From Pseudomonadota bacterium (GTDB lineage: Bacteria > Pseudomonadota > Gammaproteobacteria > Burkholderiales > Burkholderiaceae_B), in NCBI GenBank assembly GCA_023425645.1, contig JAFACG010000048.1:1-64000 (forward strand): a stretch of DNA of 64,000 nt, written 5' to 3'. The position numbers and the translations under genes are program-made. Positions 28,864 to 38,031 of the stretch are shown here, piece after piece; position 1 is the stretch's first letter, and each line of letters begins with the position of its first letter. Below the pieces are notes generated by a model. The model was not told the DNA's origin and did not search any database. It saw only the letters and a list, made by a program, of their open reading frames with translations.

Positions 28864-29724
28864 TTATCGGGCGTTCAGTTCGGACAATGCCTGGGCGGCG
28901 GTCATGCTGTGCGCGCCGCGCGCCAGGGCGCGCTCGACGGAGGCGCGCTCGGCCTGTTCGAAGCCCTGGACCGGGCTCATGCAATCGCTCAGCAGGATGA
29001 TGCGCGCGCTGTCGGCCATGGGAGGGATGCGGCCGTTTTCCATGGCGGACAATAGTTGGTCGATGCTGGCGCGCACGCAGTGGCTGGAAGCTTCGCCGCC
29101 CACCAGCAGGACGTCCACCTGCCGGGTCACGCGGCGCGCCAGGTGCAGGTTGAACTGGGTGGACGGTTCGTCGTCCAGCGGGGTGTCGGCCGCGAACACG
29201 CCATAGTGTTCGCTCCAGGGGTATTCACCCTTGCGCACCTTTAGGGCCACGCGACCCTGGGCGCATTCCCATTGCGCCAGGGCCTGCGCTACCAGCGGAT
29301 GGATGTTGTGTCCCCAGGTGCCGGTGACGCAGTGTTCGGGCCAGACCATGAGCTGGCCTCCCTGGGCTTCCAGGCGGGCGATCTGGCTGGACACCCGCGC
29401 TGCTTCGAAGCGCGGGCGGTAGCGGCCGGCCTGCACGTCGGCATGGGTCACGACCGTGAACGGCGCCACCTCGCGATCTTGCGCATCGCGCCACAGGGCG
29501 GGACGTTCAATGGCGATGCTGGGGTGCGAGTCCAGCGTGACCGTGATGTCCGTCAGGCGCGGGCCCAGCGCCTGGATCAGCCCTGCCAGGCGGCCCATGT
29601 CTTCATGGGCGCCCGGCACGGGCAAAGCGGGCGCCAGCGGCCGCCCGTCCAGGACGGGACGCCATGAGGCGGGCAAGTCGCAGAAATCGTTTTGCGGGTC
29701 GATGGCCAGAAGGTGAATGTTCAC
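28864..29724 (-). CDS. pncA: Nicotinamidase-like cysteine hydrolase
   Basis: This 286-residue isochorismatase-fold amidase is longer than the usual about 210-residue PncA. The catalytic triad is visible: Asp9 in AIDPQNDFCD, Lys in LKVRKGEYPW and Cys in SSHCVRASI. The metal site is expected around LDSHPSIAI. It starts with GTG (29722-29724) preceded by AAGGA. Position at the head of pncB-nadM supports conversion of nicotinamide to nicotinate. The extra length comes mainly from insertions between Asp and Lys, so a related amide substrate cannot be excluded. Confidence 0.85.
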   Translation of the reverse strand: MNIHLLAIDPQNDFCDLPASWRPVLDGRPLAPALPVPGAHEDMGRLAGLIQALGPRLTDITVTLDSHPSIAIERPALWRDAQDREVAPFTVVTHADVQAGRYRPRFEAARVSSQIARLEAQGGQLMVWPEHCVTGTWGHNIHPLVAQALAQWECAQGRVALKVRKGEYPWSEHYGVFAADTPLDDEPSTQFNLHLARRVTRQVDVLLVGGEASSHCVRASIDQLLSAMENGRIPPMADSARIILLSDCMSPVQGFEQAERASVERALARGAHSMTAAQALSELNAR

Positions 29725-29737
29725 AGCGGGGTCCTTT

Positions 29738-29761
29738 GGGTAAGGTATTTTTACTATACCC
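29738..29761 (-). promoter_or_regulatory. Candidate promoter/operator of the pncA-pncB-nadM operon
   Basis: A -10-like TATAGT (minus strand, 29753-29758) sits inside the inverted repeat GGGTA-N14-TACCC (29738-29742 / 29757-29761), 14 nt from the GTG start. Overlap of the -10 by a palindrome is what a repressor site would look like. No repressor gene is adjacent. Confidence 0.4.
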
Positions 29762-29914
29762 GGAAGCGCTCGATGATTTGTGCCGGCTCGCGGCGGAACA
29801 GGCCCTGGCCGACAAGTTCGGCCCCGATTTCTGTCATCGCGCGCCGCGCTACCTGGACTCCGGAGTGGGCTTTTTCGCCAAGGGCATGGAACTTGCTGGT
29901 GTGGCAGCCGTGCG
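29762..29914 (+). pseudogene. Coding-like fragment upstream of the ferritin-like pair
   Basis: One plus-strand frame here has strongly GC-rich third positions and gives a protein-like segment (LDDLCRLAAEQALADKFGPD, then a Cys-His pair, then LDSGVGFFAKGMELAG). It has no start codon with a ribosome site; it is only open because the frame runs back into pncA antisense. It looks like the C-terminal remnant of a lost gene, or a small gene using TTG. I do not recognise the family. Confidence 0.3.
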
Positions 29915-29952
29915 CACCATGACCGCTATTTCAACCAGCAGGGAGAGAGTCT

Positions 29953-31140
29953 ATGAGTTTATTGAACAATGTGTGGGACCAGCCCGGCACGCCGCTGGAC
30001 AGGCAGAAATTTACCTGGCGGGACATGGTGGGCCAACCCATCAGCAAGCTGGACGACGACGCCTTCACGCGGATCCGCATCATTCTGCTGAATGGGCTGG
30101 AGCTGGACGCGCTGCGTCTGAAGCACATCGCTTCGCGTTTCAACCGGGACCTGCGCTTGCCGCTGGCTCGCCTGCGGCGGGTGGAGCAGCATCAGGCCAC
30201 CCTGGTGAACTGGCTGCTGTCGGCCGACCATTCCCCCCTGGAGACCACGATCGCCTATGAGCAGGTGGCCATCGAAGTCACCGCCGCCGTCGCCAAGGCC
30301 GAGCTCGATCCTTACCAGGCACAGACCTACCGCTTCGGCCTGCTGGAGGATTTCGACCACTTGTACCGCTACAGTGCCATGCTGGACAGGCTGGAGGGCA
30401 AGGACGCCAACAACATCATCCAGGGATATACCGACATCGTGCCGGGAAGGCCCACCGCGGACGAGCACCGCCATCCCGATGACGACGTGCGTCAGCCCTA
30501 TGATCGCGCGCGGGCCCACCTCCTGACCAAGGTGCACGCCACGCTGATCACGGCGGCCGAGTACCAGACCCATGACTACTACATGAACATCGGTCCCCTG
30601 TTTGCCGATCCGGTGGCGCGCCAGCTCTATGCCGAGATCGCCTCCATCGAGGAGCAGCACGTCACGCAGTACGGCTCCTTGCAGGATCCGGAGGAGTCCT
30701 GGCTGGAGAAGATCCTGATCCACGAGGCCACCGAGGTCCACACCTACTACAGCTGCGTGGAGTCCGAGACCAACCCGCGCATCAAGGCCATTTGGGAGCG
30801 TTTCCTGGATTATGAGCTGGGCCATCTGACGGAAGTGTGCGAGCTGTTCAAAAAGCATGAACGCCGCGATCCGGCCGAGGTGCTGGGTACGGCCATGCCG
30901 GCGCCTCTGGGTCTCAAGCCGCAACGGGAATTCATCCGCGGCGTGCTCGAGGCCGAAGTGGACCTGCGCGCCAAGGGGACGAACTACGTGCCCCTGGAGC
31001 AGGAAAGCCCGCAGTCCCTGCGCCAGCGCGCCATTCTGAACGCCGACGGCTCGCCGACCAATACGGTGTCGGCCGGATATCAGTGGGCGCCGGGCACGCA
31101 GTTGAACCATCGCATTCAGATCGATACGGCAAGGAGCTGA
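29953..31140 (+). CDS. Double ferritin-like domain protein, function unknown
   Basis: This 395-residue helical protein is cytoplasmic, with no signal peptide. It has a complete diiron-type pattern in the C-terminal half: Glu203, Glu233-x-x-His236, Glu258/Glu261 and Glu288-x-x-His291, in four helices. A more divergent N-terminal bundle (Glu103/Glu108, Glu132-His136) suggests an internal duplication with partial loss of ligands. AGGGAGAG precedes the ATG. The stop is 1 nt before the next ferritin-like gene, so the two are coupled. Possible roles are iron or oxygen-stress handling or an oxidase; none is established. Confidence 0.75.
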   Translation: MSLLNNVWDQPGTPLDRQKFTWRDMVGQPISKLDDDAFTRIRIILLNGLELDALRLKHIASRFNRDLRLPLARLRRVEQHQATLVNWLLSADHSPLETTIAYEQVAIEVTAAVAKAELDPYQAQTYRFGLLEDFDHLYRYSAMLDRLEGKDANNIIQGYTDIVPGRPTADEHRHPDDDVRQPYDRARAHLLTKVHATLITAAEYQTHDYYMNIGPLFADPVARQLYAEIASIEEQHVTQYGSLQDPEESWLEKILIHEATEVHTYYSCVESETNPRIKAIWERFLDYELGHLTEVCELFKKHERRDPAEVLGTAMPAPLGLKPQREFIRGVLEAEVDLRAKGTNYVPLEQESPQSLRQRAILNADGSPTNTVSAGYQWAPGTQLNHRIQIDTARS

Positions 31141-31141
31141 C

Positions 31142-31870
31142 ATGGAAAACCAGACCAAGGTAGGAATGAATCGCACCGGCATCCAGATGGCGCCGGTCAT
31201 GGGTCCCGATCAGATCGAGTATGCGCGGACCTGGCCCGCCCAGCCGCTGGAGGGCAATGAAGACGCCATCGCCGTCCTGCGGGGCGACTACATCCGTCAT
31301 GCCGAGCGCGTGGGCGCGGTGCCCATGCCCGTGACCGGCAGGGGAATCGCCACCACCGCGATGGGAGAGCTGATGGGCCGCCGCCCCGCCGTCCTGTTCG
31401 ACAAGCTGGGCGAGCGGGCGGCTTATGAGCGCAGCGGCGTGCGGCTCTACCAGGCCATGATAGGCAAGGTGAAGGCGTGCGAGTATGCCGAAAAGACGGC
31501 CCTGCTGGCCGACCTGCACTACATCATGAACGAGGAGCTGCACCATTATCAACTGGTGTCCAGGGCGATCAAGGAGCTGGGCGGCGATCCTACCGCGCAG
31601 ACGCCGTCGGCCGACGTGAGCGCCGTGGCGGCCATGGGCATCATCCAGGTACTGACCGATCCGCGCACCACGCTGGCGCATGGGCTGCAGGTCCTTCTGA
31701 CAGCGGAAATGACGGACAAGGCCGGCTGGGAGCTGCTGGTCGAACTGGTGCGCGACGCCGGCCAAGACGATATGGCGGCATTGTTCCAGGACGCGCTGGA
31801 GATCGAACGCGAGCATGAGATCAGGGTCAAACGCTGGCTGCAGGTGCTGCTGAGCGATGATGGCGAGTGA
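31142..31870 (+). CDS. Ferritin-like diiron protein, function unknown
   Basis: This 242-residue protein has a four-helix-bundle diiron pattern: Glu96 (YERSGVRLY), Glu131-x-x-His134 within NEELHHYQL, Glu189 (TAEMTDKAGW) and Glu222-x-x-His225 (EREHE). The N-terminal 60 residues are less ordered and Pro/Gly-rich. It directly follows the double ferritin-like gene (1-nt gap), so the products probably act together, perhaps as a hetero-complex. It is not a classic ferritin, Dps or bacterioferritin: the length and N-terminus differ. Confidence 0.75.
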   Translation: MENQTKVGMNRTGIQMAPVMGPDQIEYARTWPAQPLEGNEDAIAVLRGDYIRHAERVGAVPMPVTGRGIATTAMGELMGRRPAVLFDKLGERAAYERSGVRLYQAMIGKVKACEYAEKTALLADLHYIMNEELHHYQLVSRAIKELGGDPTAQTPSADVSAVAAMGIIQVLTDPRTTLAHGLQVLLTAEMTDKAGWELLVELVRDAGQDDMAALFQDALEIEREHEIRVKRWLQVLLSDDGE

Positions 31871-32015
31871 CCGGACAGGACGAATGTATTCGAGACCTGC
31901 CGCCAGGCGTTGCTCGGCTGCACGAGGACGCTCACGGGCGCCAGGACCCATGTCGAAGGCATGTGTCATGACGGAGGCGCAGCACTGCGCCGCTTCGTTC
32001 TGGAGCGGACGGAAA

Positions 32016-33104
32016 TTACCGCAGTTGACCCAGGCGTTCGCGTCGGTAACTCCCGTCTTGTACGCGCTGGCACCAGTCCAGATTGTCGAGGTACCACTCC
32101 ACGGTCTTGCGTATGCCTGTGTCGAAACTTTCGCGAGGCTCCCAGCCCAGCTCGCCTTGTATTTTGCTGGCGTCGATGGCGTAGCGGCGGTCGTGTCCCG
32201 GGCGATCCTGGACGTAGGTGATGAGTTCTTGGTAGTGCTTGACGGGGAATCCTGGACCCGGAGGAGCCAGTTCCTGCAACATATCGCACAGAGTGCGAAC
32301 TACGTCTATGTTCTGTTTCTCGTTGTGGCCGCCAATGTTGTAGGTCTCGCCGGCCGCGCCCCTGGTCAGGATCTGGTAGAGTGCGCGCGCATGATCTTCG
32401 ACATAGAGCCAGTCGCGGATCTGGTCGCCCTTGCCGTAGACAGGTAAAGGCTTCCCTTCCAGCGCGTTCAGGATCATGAGCGGAATCAATTTTTCAGGAA
32501 AGTGGTAAGGTCCGTAGTTGTTGGAGCAGTTGCTTATCAGGACCGGCAGGCCGTAGGTCCGCATCCAGGCGCGGACCAGGTGGTCGGAACTGGCTTTGCT
32601 GGCCGAGTACGGGCTGCTGGGGGTGTAGGCGGTGGATTCGGTGAACAGGCGCCGCTGCGCGTCATCCACGTCGGCCGGATGGGGTAGGTCACCGTAGACT
32701 TCGTCCGTGGAAATGTGATGAAAGCGAAAAGCCTGCTTAGCGTGGCCGCTCAATTTTTGCCAGTGGTGCCGCGCCGCTTCGAGCAGGCGGTAGGTGCCGA
32801 GGATATTCGTCTCGATAAAGGCGGCTGGGCCGTCTATGGAGCGATCGACATGGCTTTCGGCGGCCAAGTGCATGACGGCGTCCGGCTGGTGGGCCTCGAA
32901 TACAAGTTTCAGGGCGGCATGGTCGCAGATATCCACCTGCTCGAAGACGTGGCGGTCCGAGTCGGCAATGTCGCGCAGGTTCTCTAGGTTGCCTGCATAG
33001 GTCAATTTGTCTACGTTGATGACATGATTGTCGGTGTGCTGGATGACGTGACGGACGACCGCCGAGCCGATAAAACCGGCGCCGCCGGTGATTAAGATTT
33101 TCAT
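32016..33104 (-). CDS. rfbB: dTDP-glucose 4,6-dehydratase
   Basis: This 362-residue extended-SDR enzyme makes dTDP-4-keto-6-deoxyglucose. The NAD loop GGAGFIGS is at residues 7-14. The catalytic STDEVYGD motif and [11 protein letters not shown] (Tyr-x-x-x-Lys) are present, and the active-site [11 protein letters not shown] segment matches RmlB/RffG. It is the last gene of the ten-gene glycan operon, with a 4-nt overlap with wecE. Functionally it acts between RmlA and WecE. Synonyms are rmlB and rffG. Confidence 0.95.
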   Translation of the reverse strand: MKILITGGAGFIGSAVVRHVIQHTDNHVINVDKLTYAGNLENLRDIADSDRHVFEQVDICDHAALKLVFEAHQPDAVMHLAAESHVDRSIDGPAAFIETNILGTYRLLEAARHHWQKLSGHAKQAFRFHHISTDEVYGDLPHPADVDDAQRRLFTESTAYTPSSPYSASKASSDHLVRAWMRTYGLPVLISNCSNNYGPYHFPEKLIPLMILNALEGKPLPVYGKGDQIRDWLYVEDHARALYQILTRGAAGETYNIGGHNEKQNIDVVRTLCDMLQELAPPGPGFPVKHYQELITYVQDRPGHDRRYAIDASKIQGELGWEPRESFDTGIRKTVEWYLDNLDWCQRVQDGSYRRERLGQLR

Positions 33105-34258
33105 TGGACGTGTCGGGCAATGCGGTCAACCGCGCTTTCCAGGGTCGAGACAATGTGTTCTTGCTGCTCGTTGGCTAATCCCACCCATAGTGGCAGGCGA
33201 ATGAGGCGTTCCGAGTGTGTGTTGGTGACTTCCAGTTCGCCGTGCGCGCGGCCATATCGCTTTCCGCCGGGCGAGGAATGCAAGGGAACGTAGTGGAACA
33301 CGGAAAAAATCTGTTGGGTCTTGAGTTCATCCAACACATCTTGCCGGTCGATGTTCGGCGCCAACAACACGTAGTACATGTGGGCATTGTGCTGGCAATC
33401 GCTGGGTATGAATGGGCGTTTGAGCCAGCCTTTTTCTTCCAGTGGTTCCAGCAGCGCGTGATACCGTTGCCAGATTGCCAGGCGTTCGCGGGTGATTCGC
33501 TCTGCATCTTCAAGCTGCGCCCACAGGAATGCCGCGATCAATTCGCCAGGCAGAAACGAAGATCCCGCTTCCTGCCACGTGTATTTGTCCACCTCGCCAC
33601 GGAAAAAACGACTGCGGTCAGTGCCTTTTTCCCGGATGACCTCCGCCCGCATGGCCAGTTTGGGGTCTTGGACCAGCAGCGCCCCGCCTTCGCCCGAGAT
33701 GACGTTCTTGGTCTCGTGAAAACTGTATGCTCCCAGGTCGCCGATGCTGCCCAGCGCTCGGCCTTTATAGCTCGCCATGACCCCTTGAGCCGCATCCTCG
33801 ACGACGCTCAGCCCGTGTCGCCGGGCGATGTCCATGATGGCGTCCATCTCGCACGCGACGCCGGCGTAGTGGACCGGAACGATCGCTCTGGTGCGTGCCG
33901 TGATGGCGGACTCGATCAGTGTTTCGTCCAGATTGAGCGTGTCGGGGCGTATGTCGACGAATACCGGGACCCCGCCTCGAAGCACGAAGGCGTTGGCTGT
34001 GGATACGAAGGTGAACGAAGGCATGATGATTTCGTCTCCTGGCTGGATATCCAGAAGCAGTGCGGCCATTTCCAGGGCGGCCGTGCATGAGTGCGTCAAC
34101 AAGGCCTTCGTGCTGCCGCTATGGCGTTCAAGCCATTGGTGGCACCGCTTGGTGAAAGGTCCGTCGCCGGCCAACATATTGCCCGATTTTGCTTCGATGA
34201 TGTATTGCAGCTCTTTTCCGGTCATGAACGGCCGGTTGAATTGGATCTTCCGAGTCAT
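33101..34258 (-). CDS. wecE: dTDP-4-amino-4,6-dideoxygalactose transaminase
   Basis: This 385-residue PLP aminotransferase of the DegT/DnrJ/EryC1 family is very close to E. coli WecE/RffA over long stretches (for example [20 protein letters not shown] and [13 protein letters not shown]). The PLP lysine is in SFHETKN. It should convert dTDP-4-keto-6-deoxyglucose to dTDP-4-amino-4,6-dideoxygalactose (dTDP-Fuc4N). It overlaps both neighbours (rmlA, rfbB) by 4 nt. It is the gene that tells us the cluster makes an amino sugar and not rhamnose. Confidence 0.93.
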   Translation of the reverse strand: MTRKIQFNRPFMTGKELQYIIEAKSGNMLAGDGPFTKRCHQWLERHSGSTKALLTHSCTAALEMAALLLDIQPGDEIIMPSFTFVSTANAFVLRGGVPVFVDIRPDTLNLDETLIESAITARTRAIVPVHYAGVACEMDAIMDIARRHGLSVVEDAAQGVMASYKGRALGSIGDLGAYSFHETKNVISGEGGALLVQDPKLAMRAEVIREKGTDRSRFFRGEVDKYTWQEAGSSFLPGELIAAFLWAQLEDAERITRERLAIWQRYHALLEPLEEKGWLKRPFIPSDCQHNAHMYYVLLAPNIDRQDVLDELKTQQIFSVFHYVPLHSSPGGKRYGRAHGELEVTNTHSERLIRLPLWVGLANEQQEHIVSTLESAVDRIARHVQ

Positions 34259-35142
34259 TTGCCCTCTCCTTGCAACCTATGCCATTCGTCGGCGACGCCA
34301 CGCAGATAAGCACTGTATTCACATGCCGGCATGCGCTCGATCAACGATTCAAACTGTTCGATGCTCAGGAACCCACGAACGAGCGCTGCTTCTTCCGGGC
34401 AGCCGATCTTTATTCCCTGGCGGCGTTCGATGGCTTCGATGTACGAGGAGGCCTCATGCAAGGCGGTGCTGGTTCCGGCATCCAGCCAGGCGAAGCCGCG
34501 GCTCAGGCGTCGTACTTGCAGCTTGCCACGTCTCAGATACTCCAGATTGACATCCGTGATTTCAAGCTCTCCGCGGGCCGAGGGCGCGATCGTTTTTGCA
34601 ATTTCCAGCACTTCGTTGTCGTAGATGTAGACACCCGGTACGGCATAGCTGCTTTTTGGCTGCTGCGGCTTTTCTTCGATGGAGATCGCGCGGCCGGTGC
34701 CGTCGAACTCCACGACGCCGTATCGATGCGGGTCTTTGACATGGTAGGCGAAAATCGTAGCGCCGTCCGCAAAGCTCGATACCGCGCGCGGGAAGTCGTC
34801 GCCCCCCGAGAAGATATTGTCGCCAAGCATCAGAATCACATCGTCGGAGCCCACGAAGTCGGTTGCGATCAAGAATGCCTGCGCAATCCCTTCAGGCTTG
34901 GCCTGTATGCGATAGTCGATCGTTACGCCCCATTGTCTGCCGTCGCCCAGCAGGGCCTGAAACCGGGGCAGATCGCTGGGTGTGGAAATGAGGCAGAGTT
35001 CTTTTACCCCTGAGGCAATCAGCACGGTCAGGGGATAGTAGATCATTGGCTTGTCAAAAACAGCTTGCAGCTGTTTGCTGGAGATTTGCGTCAGGGGGTA
35101 CAAGCGCGAGCCGGCGCCGCCCGCTAGAATGATGGCTTTCAT
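34255..35142 (-). CDS. rmlA: Glucose-1-phosphate thymidylyltransferase
   Basis: This 295-residue nucleotidyltransferase makes dTDP-glucose. The signature GGAGSRLYPLT (residues 8-18), the SKQLQAVFDKPMIYYPL lysine region, the LGDNIF metal site and the WLDAGT segment are all present. The ATG at 35142 overlaps the methyltransferase stop by 4 nt; a longer in-frame extension to 35211 lies in the upstream gene. It is the first committed step for the dTDP-sugar of this cluster. Synonym rfbA. Confidence 0.95.
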   Translation of the reverse strand: MKAIILAGGAGSRLYPLTQISSKQLQAVFDKPMIYYPLTVLIASGVKELCLISTPSDLPRFQALLGDGRQWGVTIDYRIQAKPEGIAQAFLIATDFVGSDDVILMLGDNIFSGGDDFPRAVSSFADGATIFAYHVKDPHRYGVVEFDGTGRAISIEEKPQQPKSSYAVPGVYIYDNEVLEIAKTIAPSARGELEITDVNLEYLRRGKLQVRRLSRGFAWLDAGTSTALHEASSYIEAIERRQGIKIGCPEEAALVRGFLSIEQFESLIERMPACEYSAYLRGVADEWHRLQGEGK

Positions 35143-36023
35143 GCAGTTTCCTTGTTTTGCTTTCTGGCTACGGCTAGCCGCGAGCCGCCCAGGGGGAGGT
35201 TCACCCCCCATTTGATCAATGCTTGTTCGGCCCGCATGGCGGCATAGAGGCCTTCGTTGATCAGCCTGGGTAGCCGCAGCTCGGCCAAAATGTCGTGTTC
35301 AGCAGTTGAGTCGGTCTTTTTTCGGCGAGAGAGCAGCATGGCCGGCAGCAGCACGCTGACGAACGAGGTGTTGCGCTCGATGGTGAATTTCTGTGCCAGA
35401 AGCTTGCGTTTCAGTTCCTCATCGGTATATCGGCGCACGTGACAAGCGTAGTCGTCCGTGGCGCTCCAGAGCCAGGGATGCTGCGGCACGGTCAGTAATA
35501 AAATCCCTCCCGGTTTCAGCGCCTTGTGAAGTTGCGCCAGAACCTCTTCGTCTTCTTCGATGTGCTCCAGCACATCGAAAGCGCCGATGGCGTCGAACTC
35601 TTCGACATAAGGGACTTGGCGGGCGTCCATCTGCATGAAGTTCGCATCGGGCAGCCGAGCGGCCGCATGGGACAGGCCGCCGATGAATATTTCACTGCCA
35701 TTCAGGCTCATTCCAGGGCAAGCAGCGGCGAGGCCTGAGAGCACAAAACCGGTGCCGCAGCCGACTTCAAGAAGTGACTCCGCCTTGGGCTGGTGGGTGC
35801 GCAACGCCCAGACAATAAGCTCGTTGCGGGCACGAAACCAGAAGTTGGATGCCTCCAATTGGGCCAGGGTGGCGAAATATTCGGGTTTGAACCCTCCGCC
35901 GGCATCGGCGAGTTCGGGTGCATGCGCAACCACGCCGTTCAAGCGGGGCGGCTCATAGCCGCACGCCGGGCAGGTCCACTCAGGCGAGGAAAAAGTACGG
36001 TTGCATTTAATGCAGGATTTCAT
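35139..36023 (-). CDS. Class I SAM-dependent methyltransferase with N-terminal zinc ribbon
   Basis: This 294-residue protein begins with a zinc-ribbon pair (CIKC at residues 4-7 and CPAC near 18-21). The Rossmann methyltransferase core follows: LLEVGCGTGFVLSGL (motif I, about residue 84), FDVLEHIEEDEEVL and the late LLLTVPQHPWLW. This build is frequent in polysaccharide and lipid-sugar clusters. The substrate could be the sugar or the lipid carrier intermediate; it cannot be decided here. It has 4-nt overlaps on both sides. Confidence 0.82.
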   Translation of the reverse strand: MKSCIKCNRTFSSPEWTCPACGYEPPRLNGVVAHAPELADAGGGFKPEYFATLAQLEASNFWFRARNELIVWALRTHQPKAESLLEVGCGTGFVLSGLAAACPGMSLNGSEIFIGGLSHAAARLPDANFMQMDARQVPYVEEFDAIGAFDVLEHIEEDEEVLAQLHKALKPGGILLLTVPQHPWLWSATDDYACHVRRYTDEELKRKLLAQKFTIERNTSFVSVLLPAMLLSRRKKTDSTAEHDILAELRLPRLINEGLYAAMRAEQALIKWGVNLPLGGSRLAVARKQNKETA

Positions 36024-36454
36024 GGATTTTGCCTGCTGTTATTGTCGTGGTCTGTTGCAAATACAAAAATACGTGAAGAAACAAATAAAAAAATGGCGAC
36101 AATGAAAATGGCTGCGGCTTGGACGAATTGATGAGGAAAGCCAAGCCAGTCGAAAAATACAGTCAGCAGGATAATGTTGAGAACGTATCCCGCGAACTGG
36201 GTGGCAATGTAACGGATACCTGCCTTGCCGATGCGTCCATGATGTTGAAAAGTTACTCTGCGATTGGCGAAAAAACCTATGCAGGCACTGACGGAATACA
36301 GAGCCGTCACAGTCAGTCTGGGGGGCAGGCCGTAGCTGGTCAGGACGAGATAAAAGCCGTAGCCGATACCGTTGCTCAGTATTCCTATCAGTGCATAGCT
36401 GATGAGTTGCCGGGACGTTTTTCGGGAAATGACGGACGCTTCTTTTGATTTCAT
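36020..36454 (-). CDS. GtrA-family membrane protein (putative polyprenyl-sugar flippase)
   Basis: This 144-residue protein has four predicted transmembrane helices and the GtrA family pattern (YALIGILSNGIGYGFYLVL at the N-terminus, SACIGFFANRRVTFQ in the middle, RIFVFA at the end). In gtr systems GtrA moves undecaprenyl-phosphate-sugar across the inner membrane after GtrB makes it. A GtrB-like GT2 (38032-38970) and a GT-C-like protein (39656-41500) in the same operon would complete that three-part pathway. Confidence 0.88.
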   Translation of the reverse strand: MKSKEASVISRKTSRQLISYALIGILSNGIGYGFYLVLTSYGLPPRLTVTALYSVSACIGFFANRRVTFQHHGRIGKAGIRYIATQFAGYVLNIILLTVFFDWLGFPHQFVQAAAIFIVAIFLFVSSRIFVFATDHDNNSRQNP

Positions 36455-37368
36455 TCGAGAATGGCTAAGCCGAAACCAGTTTTTCCGAAACTATTTCCGT
36501 TGTATAGCATATAGCGATGTTCTCCATGGTCAAAAACAAACGGATACTCGATCATTTCAGAGTCCCAGCCACTGTCGGAGACGCCTATTCCCGGGCGCTC
36601 CAGATTCAGTGTCCATGCGGTGCCGTCCTCGGATCTGGCGTGGCCGATCCGATAGGTCGTGCCTGCCCCGTTTCGGTACGAGAACCACATGTCCAGAGAA
36701 CCGTCTTGGTTGTGTGCGACCGTAGGCCGCGAAAAAGCCTGTGCAATGCCCAGTTGATACGGGACGGACAGCCCCATGCGGTTCCAGGCATGGCCGTCCT
36801 GGGAGCTCGCGTGCTGAATCACGTGCAGCATTTCGCCATTGCCGGCGTCCCAGGTGAGTGTTGAGCCGTACCACATGTCAAACCCGCCGGCCGGTCGGGA
36901 GCAGACCCATGGATAGGAGAGGCTGATTGGGTCCGTGGGGTCGCTGGCCATGAAAGGGTCCGGACTATCCAGTTCAAGCGTCAGTTCCGGAGTCACGATC
37001 AGCCGGCCTATGTCACCTCGCCAATGCCCGTCTGGAGGAGTCTGCCAGCCCATGAACAACATGTACCGGACGCCGCCGGCTTCATAGCAGTTTCCAATAC
37101 TGACGCCATCAGCAAAGAAGCTGCCTTCGGTGCCGTGTTCAAAAAAGGGAAGAACATGTTCTTGCACAATCTTGCGCTGAACAATGTCCATATCGACGGC
37201 GCCGACGGACGATCTGTTCCTGGCATCGCGGCCGCTGAAAAAAATACGATAGACGTCGCCTTCCAGGTGCATAGGCAGTGGATTGGCCGCATGCGAAATG
37301 AGCTTCTGGTGCTGACCACTTTCTCTTGGTGTATAGATTTGTCCGAGCTTGATCCAACGCGGCATCAT
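36451..37368 (-). CDS. Five-bladed beta-propeller, glycoside-hydrolase-like protein
   Basis: This 305-residue protein has repeated short blade motifs of the GH43/GH32/GH130-like propeller type: a Y-RIFFSGRD blade, MLFMGW, FDMWYGST, SLDMWFSYRNG and the final HRYMLYNGN. No signal peptide is seen, so it is probably cytoplasmic. Similar proteins occur in surface-polysaccharide loci with unclear roles. The start at 37368 overlaps the acyltransferase stop as ATGA; the frame upstream to 37632 belongs to that gene. Catalytic residues cannot be assigned with certainty. Confidence 0.7.
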   Translation of the reverse strand: MMPRWIKLGQIYTPRESGQHQKLISHAANPLPMHLEGDVYRIFFSGRDARNRSSVGAVDMDIVQRKIVQEHVLPFFEHGTEGSFFADGVSIGNCYEAGGVRYMLFMGWQTPPDGHWRGDIGRLIVTPELTLELDSPDPFMASDPTDPISLSYPWVCSRPAGGFDMWYGSTLTWDAGNGEMLHVIQHASSQDGHAWNRMGLSVPYQLGIAQAFSRPTVAHNQDGSLDMWFSYRNGAGTTYRIGHARSEDGTAWTLNLERPGIGVSDSGWDSEMIEYPFVFDHGEHRYMLYNGNSFGKTGFGLAILE

Positions 37369-38030
37369 ATATCCTTCAGTCGTGAGCTGGGAACGCGCGA
37401 GCGCACGCTCGCCGTGCCGCCGTACACTCCTTCGGGCTCGGCATCGGACAATAGAAGTGCGCCGGCGCCGATGACGCAACGGTCGCCCACGTTGATGTGG
37501 TCGCGCAAAGTGGCATTGACGCCGATGAAGCATTGTTCGCCGATTACTACGCCTCCTGAGATCACGGCATGGGATGCTATAAAGGTGTGATCGTGGATAA
37601 CTGAATGATGACCGATGTGATTCCCGCTCCATAGGGTCACATTGTTCCCGATCTGCACAAAAGGCTGGATGGTGTTGTCTTCGAATATGAAGCAGTTTTC
37701 CCCGATCCGGCCTTCATTGAGAACGGTCGCTCGAGGGCTGACGTAGCTGGCGAACGTGTAACCCATGTTTTTGGCGGTCAAGTACTTTTCTTTGCGTATG
37801 GAATTCAACTTCGAATAGGCCAGTGCGATGTAAATGCTGTGCTTTTCAGGTGGAAATAAAGCTTGAAGCTGATCGAATGGAATGACTGGCAAGCCGAAAA
37901 ATATATTTTCTTTTATGTATTCCGAGTCTACGGTAAAAGCCACGATTTCATATTCAGAGTCCCTGCTGAAGTAAAAATGAGCAAGCTCCGCCATTTCCGT
38001 ATTGCCAAATATTATAAGTGGTTTTTTCAA
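37365..38030 (-). CDS. NeuD/PglD-like sugar acyltransferase (left-handed beta-helix)
   Basis: This 221-residue protein has an N-terminal Rossmann-like domain (PLIIFGNTEMAELAHFYF) followed by hexapeptide repeats (about residues 100-205), for example IGENCFIFEDNTI, IGNNVTLWSGNHIGH and IGAGAL. The catalytic His of the NeuD/PglD family fits GNHIGHHSVI. It would N- or O-acylate a nucleotide sugar. Given wecE in the operon, the 4-amino group of dTDP-Fuc4N is the simplest target. It lies 1 nt from the GT2 gene. It is AT-richer than the core genes. Confidence 0.82.
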   Translation of the reverse strand: MKKPLIIFGNTEMAELAHFYFSRDSEYEIVAFTVDSEYIKENIFFGLPVIPFDQLQALFPPEKHSIYIALAYSKLNSIRKEKYLTAKNMGYTFASYVSPRATVLNEGRIGENCFIFEDNTIQPFVQIGNNVTLWSGNHIGHHSVIHDHTFIASHAVISGGVVIGEQCFIGVNATLRDHINVGDRCVIGAGALLLSDAEPEGVYGGTASVRSRVPSSRLKDI

Positions 38031-38031
38031 T

